Assembly (NCBI RefSeq): GCF_000526415.1
Contig: NZ_JAGA01000002.1
Location: forward strand, 186,001-250,000
Source: Kallotenue papyrolyticum
GTDB lineage: Bacteria; Chloroflexota; Chloroflexia; Chloroflexales; Kallotenuaceae
Reading direction: 5' to 3'
DNA: 64,000 bases
Both the position numbers and the translations under genes were made by a program. This document shows positions 35,760 through 44,529 of the stretch, piece after piece. The stretch's first letter is position 1. The number at the start of each line of letters is the position of its first letter. A model generated the notes under the pieces. It did no database searches. It was not told the origin of the DNA and saw nothing but the letters and a program-made list of their open reading frames with translations.

Positions 35760-36584
35760 ATGGAAGGAATCTTCACCGCCGAGGCGATCATCGGCCTGAT
35801 CACGCTGGCCGTGCTGGAGATCGTGCTGGGCATCGACAACATCATCTTTATTTCGATCCTGGCCGGCAAGCTGCCGCAGGAACAACAGGGCCGCGCGCGC
35901 ACCATCGGTTTGGCGCTGGCGATGATCACCCGCATTCTGCTGCTGCTGTCGATCTCGTGGATCATCCGCCTGGAAGATCCGCTCTTCAGGTTGCCGCTGC
36001 CGTTCCTGGGCGAAGAAGGGCGGGAGATCAGCGGGCGCGATCTGATCCTGTTCGGCGGCGGCCTGTTCCTGGTGGGCAAGGCCACCTACGAGATCCACGA
36101 GAAGCTGGAAGCCGAGCCCGGCCATAGCGAAGTGCGCATCCCACCCTCGTTCACCGCGGTGATCGTGCAGATCTTGCTGCTGGATATCGTCTTCTCGCTC
36201 GACTCGGTGATCACGGCGGTGGGCATGGTTGACCAGATCTGGGTGATGATCGCCGCGGTGATTATTGCTGTGGGCGTGATGCTCTTCTCTGCCGGCGCGA
36301 TCAGTGAGTTTGTCAATCGCCACCCAACGGTGAAAATGCTGGCGCTGGCCTTTCTGATCCTGATCGGCGTCAACCTGATGGCCGAGGGCGCTGGCCAGCA
36401 CATTCCCAAGGGCTATATCTATTTCGCGATGGCGTTTTCGGTATTTGTTGAGCTGTTGAACATGCGCCTGCGCGCCAAGACCACCGGCCAGCATCCGGTG
36501 GAGCTGCGCGCCGGCTACACCGGCCAGACCACGCCCGCGCCGGCGCGCGCCGTGGCACAGCCACAGGCAGAGCGCAGCCACTGA
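35760..36584 (+). CDS. TerC-family integral membrane protein
   Basis: The 274-residue protein has seven predicted helices. TerC landmarks are LEIVLGIDNIIFISIL and LLDIVFSLDSVITAVGM, with acidic residues inside membrane helices that suit metal-ion transport. Family members (TerC, Alx, MeeY/MeeF) export Mn2+ or load metal onto exported proteins, or belong to tellurite-resistance systems. Placed after a Ca2+/H+ exchanger, a cation-homeostasis role is the best guess. AAAAGGAGG precedes the ATG. The last 30 residues are Ala/Pro-rich and probably disordered. Confidence 0.92.
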   Translation: MEGIFTAEAIIGLITLAVLEIVLGIDNIIFISILAGKLPQEQQGRARTIGLALAMITRILLLLSISWIIRLEDPLFRLPLPFLGEEGREISGRDLILFGGGLFLVGKATYEIHEKLEAEPGHSEVRIPPSFTAVIVQILLLDIVFSLDSVITAVGMVDQIWVMIAAVIIAVGVMLFSAGAISEFVNRHPTVKMLALAFLILIGVNLMAEGAGQHIPKGYIYFAMAFSVFVELLNMRLRAKTTGQHPVELRAGYTGQTTPAPARAVAQPQAERSH

Positions 36585-36585
36585 G

Positions 36586-36792
36586 TCACGGCTCGTCAGC
36601 CTTGTGCTCAGCGGGCTCGGCCGAGGCAGGCTGCTGCTTGGGCGTCGTCTCGGCGATGGCGCGCATGCGCCAGGCCAGGCCGATGCTGACCGAGAGACCC
36701 GTCAGGCTGGCGAGCGCGACGCAGATCAACGCCGGCAGAAAAGCGCGCAGACCGGCCTGCGCCTCGGACTGCAACAGGAGATCGAGCACCAT
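36586..36792 (-). CDS. small membrane protein of unknown function
   Basis: The 68-residue protein has one hydrophobic helix (about residues 16-40, FLPALICVALASLTGLSVSI) and a C-terminal charged tail rich in Pro/Ala/Glu/Lys. No family is recognised. Its stop is one base after the TerC stop, on the other strand, and its start faces the LysR gene 44 bases away. The ribosome site is weak, so confidence is moderate. Confidence 0.5.
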   Translation of the reverse strand: MVLDLLLQSEAQAGLRAFLPALICVALASLTGLSVSIGLAWRMRAIAETTPKQQPASAEPAEHKADEP

Positions 36793-36836
36793 ACCGGTAT
36801 TGTACCGCCGGTCTGTGCCGCGATCCAGACGCGCCG

Positions 36837-37763
36837 ATGCTGAACACCGACCATCTCTATACCTTTTTGATCGTCGCCGAGACGGGCAGCTACACCGCGG
36901 CTGCCACGCGTCTCGGCTTTACGCAGCCAGCGGTCAGCCAGCATATCAAGGCCCTGGAGGCGCAGCTCGGCGATCTGCGGTTGTTTCGGCGCGTGGGCAA
37001 GCGCATGCGCCTGACCCATGCCGGCGAAGAGTTGCTGGCGCACGCGCGCGAGGTTGTCAGTCTGGCCGAGCGCACTGAGCAGCACATGCTCAGTCTGCGC
37101 GGGCAGCTCACCGGGCGGGTAGGCATCGGCTGCGCGCCGACCAGCGGCGAGCGGGTGATCCCCGTGCTGCTGGCCGCGCTGCACACGCGCCATCCCGGGG
37201 TGCAGTTCGCCGTAGATGTCGGGCTACCGGAGCAGTTGTTCGACTGGCTGGAACGGGGGCAGGTGCAGGCCGCGCTGGTGGACGACCATCCGCGCCGCCG
37301 TGCCTATGAGGTGCTAGAGCTGGGCCGCGAACCGGTCGCCTGCGTCGCGCCGCGCGCCCACCCGCTGGTCGGCACCACCCCCGACTGGGAGGCACTGGCG
37401 CGCCAAACGCTGATCCTGCCACAGCGCGGCACGGCCCTGCGGCGCACGATCGAGGATCACTTCCGCCGTCAGGGTAGCGCGCCGACGCAACTGCACATCG
37501 TGCTGGAGACCGACAGCGTTGCCGTCGCGCTCGAGGCGGCCGGCGATGGACTGGGCATTGCGTTTGTGCCACGCAGCCGACTGCCCAAAACGCGCGAGAT
37601 CGGCGAGATCCGCCCACCGGTCGAGCTGGAACAGAGCTGGTTTCTGGTGCGTCAACGCGGCGGCTCGCCCAACCGCGCAGTGGACGAGCTCTGGCACCTG
37701 ATCGCTAGCGACGATGGTCGCAAACTGCTGACACGGCTAGGGTTGCGCCATGGACACGGTTGA
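36837..37763 (+). CDS. LysR-family transcriptional regulator
   Basis: The 308-residue protein has the N-terminal winged helix-turn-helix (LYTFLIVAETGSYTAAATRLGFTQPAVSQHIKALE region) and a periplasmic-binding-like effector domain (about residues 88-300, opening GRVGIGCAPTSGERVIP). It resembles CysL/CbbR-type regulators. LysR proteins usually control a divergent gene; here that would be the 68-residue membrane protein. The stop overlaps prmC by 14 bases, an arrangement that couples it to a housekeeping gene with no clear link. The effector is unknown. Confidence 0.93.
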   Translation: MLNTDHLYTFLIVAETGSYTAAATRLGFTQPAVSQHIKALEAQLGDLRLFRRVGKRMRLTHAGEELLAHAREVVSLAERTEQHMLSLRGQLTGRVGIGCAPTSGERVIPVLLAALHTRHPGVQFAVDVGLPEQLFDWLERGQVQAALVDDHPRRRAYEVLELGREPVACVAPRAHPLVGTTPDWEALARQTLILPQRGTALRRTIEDHFRRQGSAPTQLHIVLETDSVAVALEAAGDGLGIAFVPRSRLPKTREIGEIRPPVELEQSWFLVRQRGGSPNRAVDELWHLIASDDGRKLLTRLGLRHGHG

Positions 37764-38601
37764 GTCGGCGCTGCGCAGCGCCACCCGACGCCTGGCCCCG
37801 GTCTCGCCCACGCCCGGTCTGGACGCGCAGGTATTGCTGGCGCACGTGCTGGGTGTGAGTCGCGCGCGGCTGCTGAGCGATTCACAACGCACGCTCACCG
37901 CCGCGCAGCAGGCCGCCTACCAGGCACTCATTGCGCGCCGCGCAGCGCTGGAGCCAGTGGCCTACCTGATCGGTCGCAAGGAGTTTTTTGGCCGCGATTT
38001 CAGCGTGGACCGCCGCGTACTGATCCCGCGGCCGGAGACCGAGCTGATCGTCGAGCTGGCGCTGCAGCACGCACGGCGCTGCGGACTACCCGCACGCGTT
38101 GCCGACATCGGCACCGGCAGCGGCTGCCTGGCGATCACGCTGGCGCTCGAATTCCCCCAGGCGCGCGTCTTCGCCGTCGATTGTTCGGAGGCAGCGCTGG
38201 AGGTAGCGCGCCTGAACGCGGAACGGCACGGCGTGGCCGGGCGCGTCACCTTCCTGCTCGGCGATGCCCTTGCGCCGCTGCCGCAACCGGTCGATCTGAT
38301 TGTGGCCAATCCGCCCTACACCGTGCTAGCCGAGGTTGAGGAGGGCGTGCGCCGTTGGGAGCCGCATCTGGCGCTGGATGGTGGCGCACAGCAGGGCTTT
38401 GCCGAGCCGGCGCGCTGGTTAGCTCAGGCGCCGTCCCGCCTGTGTCCCGGTGGTCTGCTGCTGATGGAGATCGCCGCCTGGCAGGGCGCACAGGCCCTGG
38501 CAGCCGCGCGCGCCGCCTTTCCCACGGCGGAGACGCGCCTCTACCAGGACCTGGCCGGTCATGATCGCGTGCTGCTGGTGCGCGCCGCGGCGCCAACCTG
38601 A
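37750..38601 (+). CDS. prmC: peptide chain release factor N5-glutamine methyltransferase
   Basis: PrmC methylates the glutamine of the GGQ motif in release factors RF1 and RF2 using SAM. The 283 residues contain an N-terminal helical domain and RPETELIVELAL. The SAM-binding motif is VADIGTGSGCLAITLALEFP, and the catalytic NPPY occurs in DLIVANPPYTVL. Length and motif order are standard. It starts within the end of the LysR gene. No prfA lies nearby, although the two are often adjacent in other bacteria. Confidence 0.95.
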   Translation: MDTVESALRSATRRLAPVSPTPGLDAQVLLAHVLGVSRARLLSDSQRTLTAAQQAAYQALIARRAALEPVAYLIGRKEFFGRDFSVDRRVLIPRPETELIVELALQHARRCGLPARVADIGTGSGCLAITLALEFPQARVFAVDCSEAALEVARLNAERHGVAGRVTFLLGDALAPLPQPVDLIVANPPYTVLAEVEEGVRRWEPHLALDGGAQQGFAEPARWLAQAPSRLCPGGLLLMEIAAWQGAQALAAARAAFPTAETRLYQDLAGHDRVLLVRAAAPT

Positions 38602-38608
38602 GCCGCGC

Positions 38609-39118
38609 TTAGCGCCGCACACCGACCAGCATCACGTAGTAATCGTAGTAGTAGCCGGGATCGTCGGCGCGGTGCGTATAGCCCAGGCCGATCTCGCGCA
38701 CCTTGGGGTTGAGGATGTTCTTGCGGTGGCCGGGACTGGCCATCCAGGCGGCGACCAGCTCATCGGGATCGACATAGCCGGCGGCCAGATTTTCCCCAAA
38801 GTGACGCCAGTTGTAGCCGCAGCGGCGCAGACGCTGCCCCGGAGTAGAGCCATCGGGACCGGTGTGGTTGATCGTCCCCTGCGCGGCCTGCACCTGACTG
38901 TACTGCTGTGCACAGGCCATCAACACCCCATTGACATACACGGGCGCGATGCCGGCCTCGGCGCGCCGCTGATTGATCAAGACAATGATCCGCTGCATAT
39001 CGCGGCTCAGACGCGCGCTGGAGGGCTGGTGACCCGGCGCTGCGGCGACATACTGCAACGGAAACATCAGCGCGGCAAGCACGAGCAGGAAGCAGGCACA
39101 ACGGGTTAGATGACGCAT
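38609..39118 (-). CDS. secreted CAP-domain (SCP/PR-1) protein
   Basis: From the ATG at 39118 the protein has 169 residues with a signal peptide (hydrophobic residues 8-24, cleavage near AAAPG). A CAP domain follows: LINQRRAEAGIAPV, INHTGPDGSTPGQRL, FGENLAAGYVDPDEL and WMASPGHRKNILNP. The His/Glu residues of the CAP cavity are present. Bacterial CAP proteins resemble YkwD and are extracellular with mostly unknown roles. In-frame codons before the ATG are not signal-peptide-like. It converges with prmC, with only 7 bases between stops. Confidence 0.92.
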   Translation of the reverse strand: MRHLTRCACFLLVLAALMFPLQYVAAAPGHQPSSARLSRDMQRIIVLINQRRAEAGIAPVYVNGVLMACAQQYSQVQAAQGTINHTGPDGSTPGQRLRRCGYNWRHFGENLAAGYVDPDELVAAWMASPGHRKNILNPKVREIGLGYTHRADDPGYYYDYYVMLVGVRR

Positions 39119-39302
39119 GGCTGGATTGCCCTTTCCATCCGGAAGCGGTGTACGCGCCGGCATCCGGGGGATCTTGCGCTTGGTTCGTTGGCAGCATAGT
39201 AGCGAAATGCCCCGCTTTGGGGTATCCTGCTGTGGTCATGCTTCGCCGAGCAACAGGGACCAGTCTGACTCTAGGTCCAGCGAACTAATCAGGATTCTGC
39301 CT

Positions 39303-40172
39303 ATGACCAAGCCTGCTACGCAGCACTACCGCCTCCTGGCGCTCGATCTAGACGGCACGCTGATCGGGCCGGATCTCCAGATTCCACCCGGCACGCGCGA
39401 GGCGATTGCGGCCTTTCAACGCCAGGGCGGACGCGTTACGCTGGCGACCGGCCGCACGTTGCGCACGACGCTGCCGTTCGCCGCCGCGCTGGGCGTGGAC
39501 GGCCCGCTGATCTGTTACCAGGGCGCGCTGGTCACAGATCACCACACCGGACGCGTCCTGCTGCACGAGCCGGTGCCGCCGGCGCTCGCCACCGAGGCGG
39601 TGCACCGCCTGTTGGCTGCCGGAGTGTATGTGCAGGCCTACATCGATGATGAGCTGTACGTACCCTGGGCCGGAGCAGAGATCGCGTTCTACCAGACGTT
39701 TTCAGAGGTCAAACTGGCGGTCCACGTCGTCGCCGATCTGGCTGCGTTCGTCGCCGAGCATCCGCCTACCAAGCTGCTGTTTATCGCCCATGAAGATCTG
39801 GTTGAGCCGCACCTGCTGGGCTTGCAACAGCATTTCGCCGAACGCCTTCACATTGTGCGCTCGCACGTACGCTTCGGGGAATTGACCGCGCCGGGCTGTA
39901 CCAAAGGCCGGGCCCTGGCCTGGCTAGCACAGCAATTGGGCATGCAGCGCCACGAGGTCGCAGCCGCCGGCGATCAGGCCAATGACCTAGAAATGATCGC
40001 CTGGGCGGGCCTAGGCATGGCGGTACGCGGCAGCCCAGCGCCCGTGCAGGACCAAGCGGATGTCTTGATCGATGGGCCGCACCAGGCGGGCGTCGCCACC
40101 GCCATCCGCCGCTACCTGCTGGCTGAAGCACCGAGCCAGCCATCCGGTGAGCAGCACCAGGCCTTATCTTGA
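39303..40172 (+). CDS. HAD-superfamily phosphatase, Cof type
   Basis: The 289-residue protein has HAD motif I LLALDLDGTLIG (both aspartates) and motif II in LATGRT. The C-terminal motif III/IV is AAAGDQANDLEMIAWAG with GMAVRGS. A C2-type cap lies between. Cof-like enzymes hydrolyse sugar phosphates, FMN or related metabolites in the cytoplasm, and the substrate cannot be read from sequence. The ATG at 39303 gives the usual compact N-terminus; codons upstream are non-coding in style. It converges with rpmB. Confidence 0.92.
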   Translation: MTKPATQHYRLLALDLDGTLIGPDLQIPPGTREAIAAFQRQGGRVTLATGRTLRTTLPFAAALGVDGPLICYQGALVTDHHTGRVLLHEPVPPALATEAVHRLLAAGVYVQAYIDDELYVPWAGAEIAFYQTFSEVKLAVHVVADLAAFVAEHPPTKLLFIAHEDLVEPHLLGLQQHFAERLHIVRSHVRFGELTAPGCTKGRALAWLAQQLGMQRHEVAAAGDQANDLEMIAWAGLGMAVRGSPAPVQDQADVLIDGPHQAGVATAIRRYLLAEAPSQPSGEQHQALS

Positions 40173-40229
40173 TAAATCGCTACCCTTTCGTCTATAATTC
40201 CGCCGCGAGTGATGTGGTCGACACATGCA

Positions 40230-40257
40230 ACAGGCCCACCATCGATGGTGGACCTGT
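40230..40257. terminator. hairpin between convergent HAD and rpmB genes
   Basis: ACAGG and CCACCAT (40230-40234, 40236-40242) pair with ATGGTGG and CCTGT (40245-40251, 40253-40257) with one C/A mismatch. The stem is 13 positions long around a 2-base centre. It lies between two converging genes, so a two-way terminator is likely, though no U-run is present. Confidence 0.5.
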
Positions 40258-40277
40258 ACCGGTGCGTCATGGAACGT

Positions 40278-40460
40278 TTAGCGGGTTTTGGCGGCCGTCC
40301 GGAGACAGCGGGTGCAGACCTTCACTTTGACCGTCTTGCCATCCTTCACCCGCGTCACCGTATGGAGATTGGGGTTGAAGCGACGGCGTGTATGGCGTTG
40401 TGAGAAGCTGACCGCGTTGCCGAAGGACGGGGCCTTCCCGCACTCAGCACATTTTGCCAT
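40278..40460 (-). CDS. rpmB: 50S ribosomal protein L28
   Basis: The 60-residue protein starts MAKCAECGKAPSFGNAVSFS and ends with VKVKVCTRCLRT. Two Cys pairs (CAEC and CTRC) make it a zinc-binding form of L28. It sits at the large-subunit E-site region and is needed for 70S assembly. AGGAGG lies 9 bases before the ATG at 40460. It is divergent from asp23 and fakA, the same order as rpmB, yloU and yloV in Bacillus subtilis. Confidence 0.97.
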   Translation of the reverse strand: MAKCAECGKAPSFGNAVSFSQRHTRRRFNPNLHTVTRVKDGKTVKVKVCTRCLRTAAKTR

Positions 40461-40627
40461 GCGTGAATGCCTCCTCGCGCTGGTGGCGGCGCGTGCGCCG
40501 TGAAACAATGGCAAAGCAGCCGGAGCCCCCGACGGGCAGGCGACTGCTCTGGCGGGATCATACCATAGCCACTGCGTTTACGCAAACCGCTGCCGTGCCG
40601 GCGGTAGACCGAGCGGATGGAGCCTAC

Positions 40628-40999
40628 ATGAGCGATCGAAAAGAACATCCAAATATGCGCATCTTGCCCGCGGGCATCATCGAAGTTTCGCCGCGCGCGA
40701 TCGCCTCGATTGCCGCCCAGGCCGTGTGCCGCTCCTACGGCGTCGTGGGCATGGCACCCGCCAACCTGCGCGATAGCGTGGTGCAGGTGCTGCGCCAGGA
40801 GGATCAGCATCGCGGCATCGAGGTCCATATCGGCAAGGACGGCATTGTCGTCGATCTCTACGTCGTATTGGAGTATGGCACGCGCATTTCGGAAGTCGCA
40901 CAACAGGTGATTGCTACCGTTTCCTACGCGCTGAACAAAGCGCTAGGCCGGCCCGTCGCCGCAGTCAACGTGCACGTTCAAGGCATTCGCATCGATTAG
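40628..40999 (+). CDS. Asp23/Gls24 family protein (YloU-like)
   Basis: The 123-residue protein spans one Asp23 domain: ILPAGIIEVSPRAIASIAAQ, then GKDGIVVDLYVVLEYG, and NKALGRPVAAVNVHVQGI at the end. These small cytoplasmic or membrane-associated proteins are linked to envelope stress and, by gene order, to fatty-acid kinase. ATG 40628 follows GGAG by 6 bases. It is immediately upstream of fakA and divergent from rpmB. Confidence 0.93.
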   Translation: MSDRKEHPNMRILPAGIIEVSPRAIASIAAQAVCRSYGVVGMAPANLRDSVVQVLRQEDQHRGIEVHIGKDGIVVDLYVVLEYGTRISEVAQQVIATVSYALNKALGRPVAAVNVHVQGIRID

Positions 41000-41062
41000 A
41001 CGATCCTGGCCGCGCCGCTGCGCGCGGACGCGGCTGCCTGGCTGGAGGATACACGAGTCGTT

Positions 41063-42751
41063 ATGGATCAACAGCATACCAGAAGCTGTGACGGCGTTGG
41101 CCTGCTGCGCGGCTTGGAAGCGGCAGCCCGCTGGCTGGAACAGCACGTCGGTGAAGTCAACGCGCTCAACGTCTTTCCGGTGCCGGACGGCGATACCGGC
41201 ACCAACATGCATCTGACCATCAGCGCCGCGCTGCAAGGCATCCAACCGCATCCCTCAGCCGCGGTCATCGCCGAACAGGTCTATCGCCAGGCGTTGATGG
41301 GCGCGCGTGGCAATTCGGGCGTGATCCTGTCGCAGATCATTCGCGGCTTCGCCGAAGGCATCGCCGGCAAAGAGCAACTGGATGGCGCCGGCCTGGCGGC
41401 GGCGCTGCGGCAGGCCGCCGAGCGCGCCTACAAAGCAGTCATGAAGCCAACCGAGGGCACGATCCTGACTGTGGCGCGTGTCGCCGGCGAGCAGGCCATG
41501 GCTGCCGCCCAGCGCGGCGCGTCCTATATCGAGGTCTTGGCAACCGCCGTAGAGGCTGCCAAGCAGGCCGTGCAGGACACGCCCAAGCAGCTCAAGCAGC
41601 TACGCGACGCCGGCGTGGTGGATGCCGGCGGCCATGGCCTGGCGATCATCTTCGAAGGCTTGCTCAAGCATGCCCGTGGCGAGACGGTCGAGCAGGCCGG
41701 CCCGGTCGAAGCAGTCGCCGTCGCCTTCGACCTGGAAGCGGTGCACAGCGAAGACGATTTCGGTTACTGCACCACCTTTCTGATCGAGGGCGAGGACATT
41801 CCCTTCGAAGAGGTACGCGACACGCTGGCGCGCATGGGCACCTCGGTCGTCGCCGTTGGCGACGAACGTCTGGTCAAGGTGCATATCCACACCGAGCGGC
41901 CCGGCGATGTGTTGAACTACGCCATCACCTTCGGCGCGCTGACCGGCATCGAGATCGCCAACATGGACAAGCAGAAGGCGGCGATCGAAGCGACCGGCAA
42001 GGTTGCCGCGCAAGCGACGCGCGCGCCCAAGGAGTCACCGGCAGCGATCGGCAGCGGTCGTGAGGCGGCAATTGCGGCTGCGGAAGCCAGCGCACCGATC
42101 GGCACCGTGGCGGTCGCGCCTGGCGAAGGCTTCGTCACCATCTTCCAATCGCTCAACGTGGACCGCGTCATCACCGGTGGCCAGACCATGAACCCCAGCA
42201 CGCAGGATCTCGTGGAGGCGATCAACGCCGTGCCGCAGCAGGATGTGATTGTGCTGCCCAACAACTCCAACATCCTGATGGCATCCCGGCAGGCGCAGGA
42301 ACTGGTGAGCAAAAACGTGCGCATCGTCCCCTCGCGCACCGTGCCCCAGGGCCTGGCCGCCATGCTGGCCTTCAACTACCTGGCCGACCTGGAGACCAAC
42401 CTGGAGGCCATGACCGAAGCGCTGGAGAGCGTGCGCACGCTGGAGATCACCACGGCCGTGCGCGATGCCCAGGTAGATGGCACCACCGTCCGCGCCGGCC
42501 AGACCATCGCGCTGCTGGACGATCACCTGATCGAAGCCGGCGATGACCGGATGGCGGTGATCGATGCTGCACTGGCACGGGTCGGCCTGGAAGACTACGA
42601 AGTAGTGACGATCTACTACGGCGCCGACACCAGCGCAAGCGAGGCCCAGGCGCTGGCCGAGCGCATCGTAGAGCGCTTTCCCCACCTGGACAGCGTGGAG
42701 ATCCAGTATGGCGGCCAGCCCTTCTATGATTTCATTATTTCTGTGGAGTGA
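41063..42751 (+). CDS. fakA: fatty acid kinase catalytic subunit (DAK2/YloV family)
   Basis: The 562-residue protein has an N-terminal DAK2-like kinase domain: LNVFPVPDGDTGTNMHLT (metal- and ATP-binding Asp residues), GARGNSGVILSQIIRG and VDAGGHGLAIIFEG. A middle domain and a C-terminal DegV-like domain follow. FakA phosphorylates fatty acids held by FakB to make acyl-phosphate for PlsY/PlsX-type phospholipid synthesis. Two fakB-type genes follow directly, completing the system. A GGAGG lies 14 bases before the ATG, rather far. The system is best known from Firmicutes. Confidence 0.93.
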   Translation: MDQQHTRSCDGVGLLRGLEAAARWLEQHVGEVNALNVFPVPDGDTGTNMHLTISAALQGIQPHPSAAVIAEQVYRQALMGARGNSGVILSQIIRGFAEGIAGKEQLDGAGLAAALRQAAERAYKAVMKPTEGTILTVARVAGEQAMAAAQRGASYIEVLATAVEAAKQAVQDTPKQLKQLRDAGVVDAGGHGLAIIFEGLLKHARGETVEQAGPVEAVAVAFDLEAVHSEDDFGYCTTFLIEGEDIPFEEVRDTLARMGTSVVAVGDERLVKVHIHTERPGDVLNYAITFGALTGIEIANMDKQKAAIEATGKVAAQATRAPKESPAAIGSGREAAIAAAEASAPIGTVAVAPGEGFVTIFQSLNVDRVITGGQTMNPSTQDLVEAINAVPQQDVIVLPNNSNILMASRQAQELVSKNVRIVPSRTVPQGLAAMLAFNYLADLETNLEAMTEALESVRTLEITTAVRDAQVDGTTVRAGQTIALLDDHLIEAGDDRMAVIDAALARVGLEDYEVVTIYYGADTSASEAQALAERIVERFPHLDSVEIQYGGQPFYDFIISVE

Positions 42752-42798
42752 ACGTCGGGCGGTGATCAGGCCGCACAGCGTTCGTGATCGGAGCAGGT

Positions 42799-43653
42799 AT
42801 GGCGGCTGTCAAAGTCGTGACCGATAGCACGGCAGATATCCCGCCGGCGCTGGCGCGCGAACTAGGGATTGAGATCGTGCCGCTGGAGATTGCGTTTGGC
42901 GAGCACAGCTATCGCGCCGGTATCGATATTAGCAACGAACAATTTTATCGCCTGTTGAGCAGCGGCGGGCCATATCCTACCACGATTGCGCCATCGTCGC
43001 TCACGTTCGAGCAGACCTATCGACGCCTGGCCCAGCAGCATGAAGCGATCATCTCGATTCATGTCTCGAGCCATTTGAGCCATGTCTATAAATCGGCCTC
43101 CCAGGCCCGCGAGCGTTTGCCGATCTCGCTGGCACGCATCGAGGTGATCGACAGCCACTCGGCCTCGATGGCGCTGGGCCTGACGGTGCTGGCCGCGGCG
43201 CGCATGGCGCGCGCCGGGGTGCCGCCCAGTGAGATCGTGCGCGAGGTACATTTTCGCATCCAGCATACGCATACGGTCTTCTTTGTTGATACCATCGAGT
43301 ATCTCGATCGTTCCGGACGCGTCAGCATGAGTCCCAACTTTGCCGCGTCAATGGCGCGCATCAAGCCGCTGCTGCTGATCGATGAAGGCCGCATCGTGCC
43401 CTACGACCGCCCACGCACGCGCACCAAAGCGATCGATGGCCTGTTCACCTTTGTGGAGGACTTTCCGCGCGTGCAGGAAGTAGCAGTGATGTATAGCACC
43501 ACGCCCGAGGATGTGGAGAAACTGCTGGAAAAGCTGGCGCCGATCTTTCCGCGCAATCAGGTGTTGATCGCCGAGTACGGCCCGTCCATCGGCGTGCACC
43601 TTGGTCCCGGCGCCATGGGCGTCGCCGTGTTCGAAGGCATGAGCCGATACTGA
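42799..43653 (+). CDS. fakB: DegV-family fatty-acid-binding protein (FakB), first copy
   Basis: The 284-residue protein starts MAAVKVVTDSTADIPPALAR, with the DegV signature VTDSTADIP. It keeps the fatty-acid pocket segments ISIHVSSHLSHVY and IEYLDRSGRVS. FakB holds a fatty acid for phosphorylation by FakA. ATG 42799 follows GGAG by 5 bases. An in-frame GTG at 42784 lacks a ribosome site. It is clearly related to the next gene, so a tandem duplication followed by divergence gave two binding proteins, perhaps with different chain preference. Confidence 0.92.
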   Translation: MAAVKVVTDSTADIPPALARELGIEIVPLEIAFGEHSYRAGIDISNEQFYRLLSSGGPYPTTIAPSSLTFEQTYRRLAQQHEAIISIHVSSHLSHVYKSASQARERLPISLARIEVIDSHSASMALGLTVLAAARMARAGVPPSEIVREVHFRIQHTHTVFFVDTIEYLDRSGRVSMSPNFAASMARIKPLLLIDEGRIVPYDRPRTRTKAIDGLFTFVEDFPRVQEVAVMYSTTPEDVEKLLEKLAPIFPRNQVLIAEYGPSIGVHLGPGAMGVAVFEGMSRY

Positions 43654-43695
43654 GTGGCGCGCGTCCCGCGCGTGCCCTACCCAAGGAGGAACCCT

Positions 43696-44529
43696 GTGAC
43701 CGTAGCCGTCGTGGTTGACAGCACGTCCGACATTCCGCCCGCCATGCGCGAGGAGCTGGGCATCACCGTCGTGCCGCTGACGATCCTGTTCGGCAACCAG
43801 GCCTATCTCGACGGCGTCGAGATGTCCACCGAGGAGTTTTACCAGCGCCTGGTCACGGATCCCGTCCACCCCTCCACCTCACAGCCGTCGCCGGGCGCTT
43901 TTGCCGAGGTGTACGAGCGGCTGGCGCGCGAGCACGAGGGCATCATCTCGATCCACATCAGCAGCAAGCTCAGCGGCACGGTACGTTCTGCCGAACAGGC
44001 AGCGCAGATGGTGACGCAGGTGCCGATCCGCGTGATCGACTCAACCAGCGTCTCGATGGGCTTTGGCTTCCTGGGCATCGAAGCGGCCAAACTGGCGCGC
44101 GCAGGCAAAAGCCTGGATGAGATCGCTGCGCAGGTCGAGGCGCTGATCCCCAAAATTCGGCTGTGGGCCGTGCTGGATACGCTGGAATACCTGCGGCGCG
44201 GCGGACGTATCGGACGCGCCGGTGCCTTCCTCGGCACGCTGCTCAACGTCAAGCCGCTGATCGAGGTTCGTGGCGAAGTGTTGCCCGCCGAACGGGTACG
44301 GACCCACAAAAAGGCGATTGCGCGCATGGTGGAGCTGGCCTCGGCGGAGGCGCCCTACAAGTACCTGGCGGTGCTGCACAGTCGCGCCCAACCCTACGCC
44401 GAGGAGCTGGCCGAGCAGTTGAGCGCGATTCATCCCCGCGAGGGGATCATCGTCGCGGAGCTGACCGGCGTGATCGGCGTGCACGGCGGCCCGGGCGTGG
44501 TCGGCGTCACGGGCATCAAGCAGGATTAG
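43696..44529 (+). CDS. fakB: DegV-family fatty-acid-binding protein (FakB), second copy
   Basis: The 277-residue protein opens MTVAVVVDSTSDIPPAMREE and contains ISIHISSKLSGTVRSAEQAA and DTLEYLRRGGRIGRAGAFLG. These fit the DegV fold more closely than the first copy does (R-R-G-G-R-I form). GTG is the start, 5 bases after AAGGAGGA. Firmicutes FakB1 and FakB2 separate saturated from unsaturated fatty acids; a similar split here is plausible but not shown. Its end overlaps the M14 peptidase gene by four bases on the opposite strand. Confidence 0.93.
   Translation: MTVAVVVDSTSDIPPAMREELGITVVPLTILFGNQAYLDGVEMSTEEFYQRLVTDPVHPSTSQPSPGAFAEVYERLAREHEGIISIHISSKLSGTVRSAEQAAQMVTQVPIRVIDSTSVSMGFGFLGIEAAKLARAGKSLDEIAAQVEALIPKIRLWAVLDTLEYLRRGGRIGRAGAFLGTLLNVKPLIEVRGEVLPAERVRTHKKAIARMVELASAEAPYKYLAVLHSRAQPYAEELAEQLSAIHPREGIIVAELTGVIGVHGGPGVVGVTGIKQD

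Noticed and set aside
36586-36792. Toxin-like small gene next to TerC
   Set aside because: The single-helix protein has no toxin or antitoxin partner; kept only as an unknown small membrane protein.
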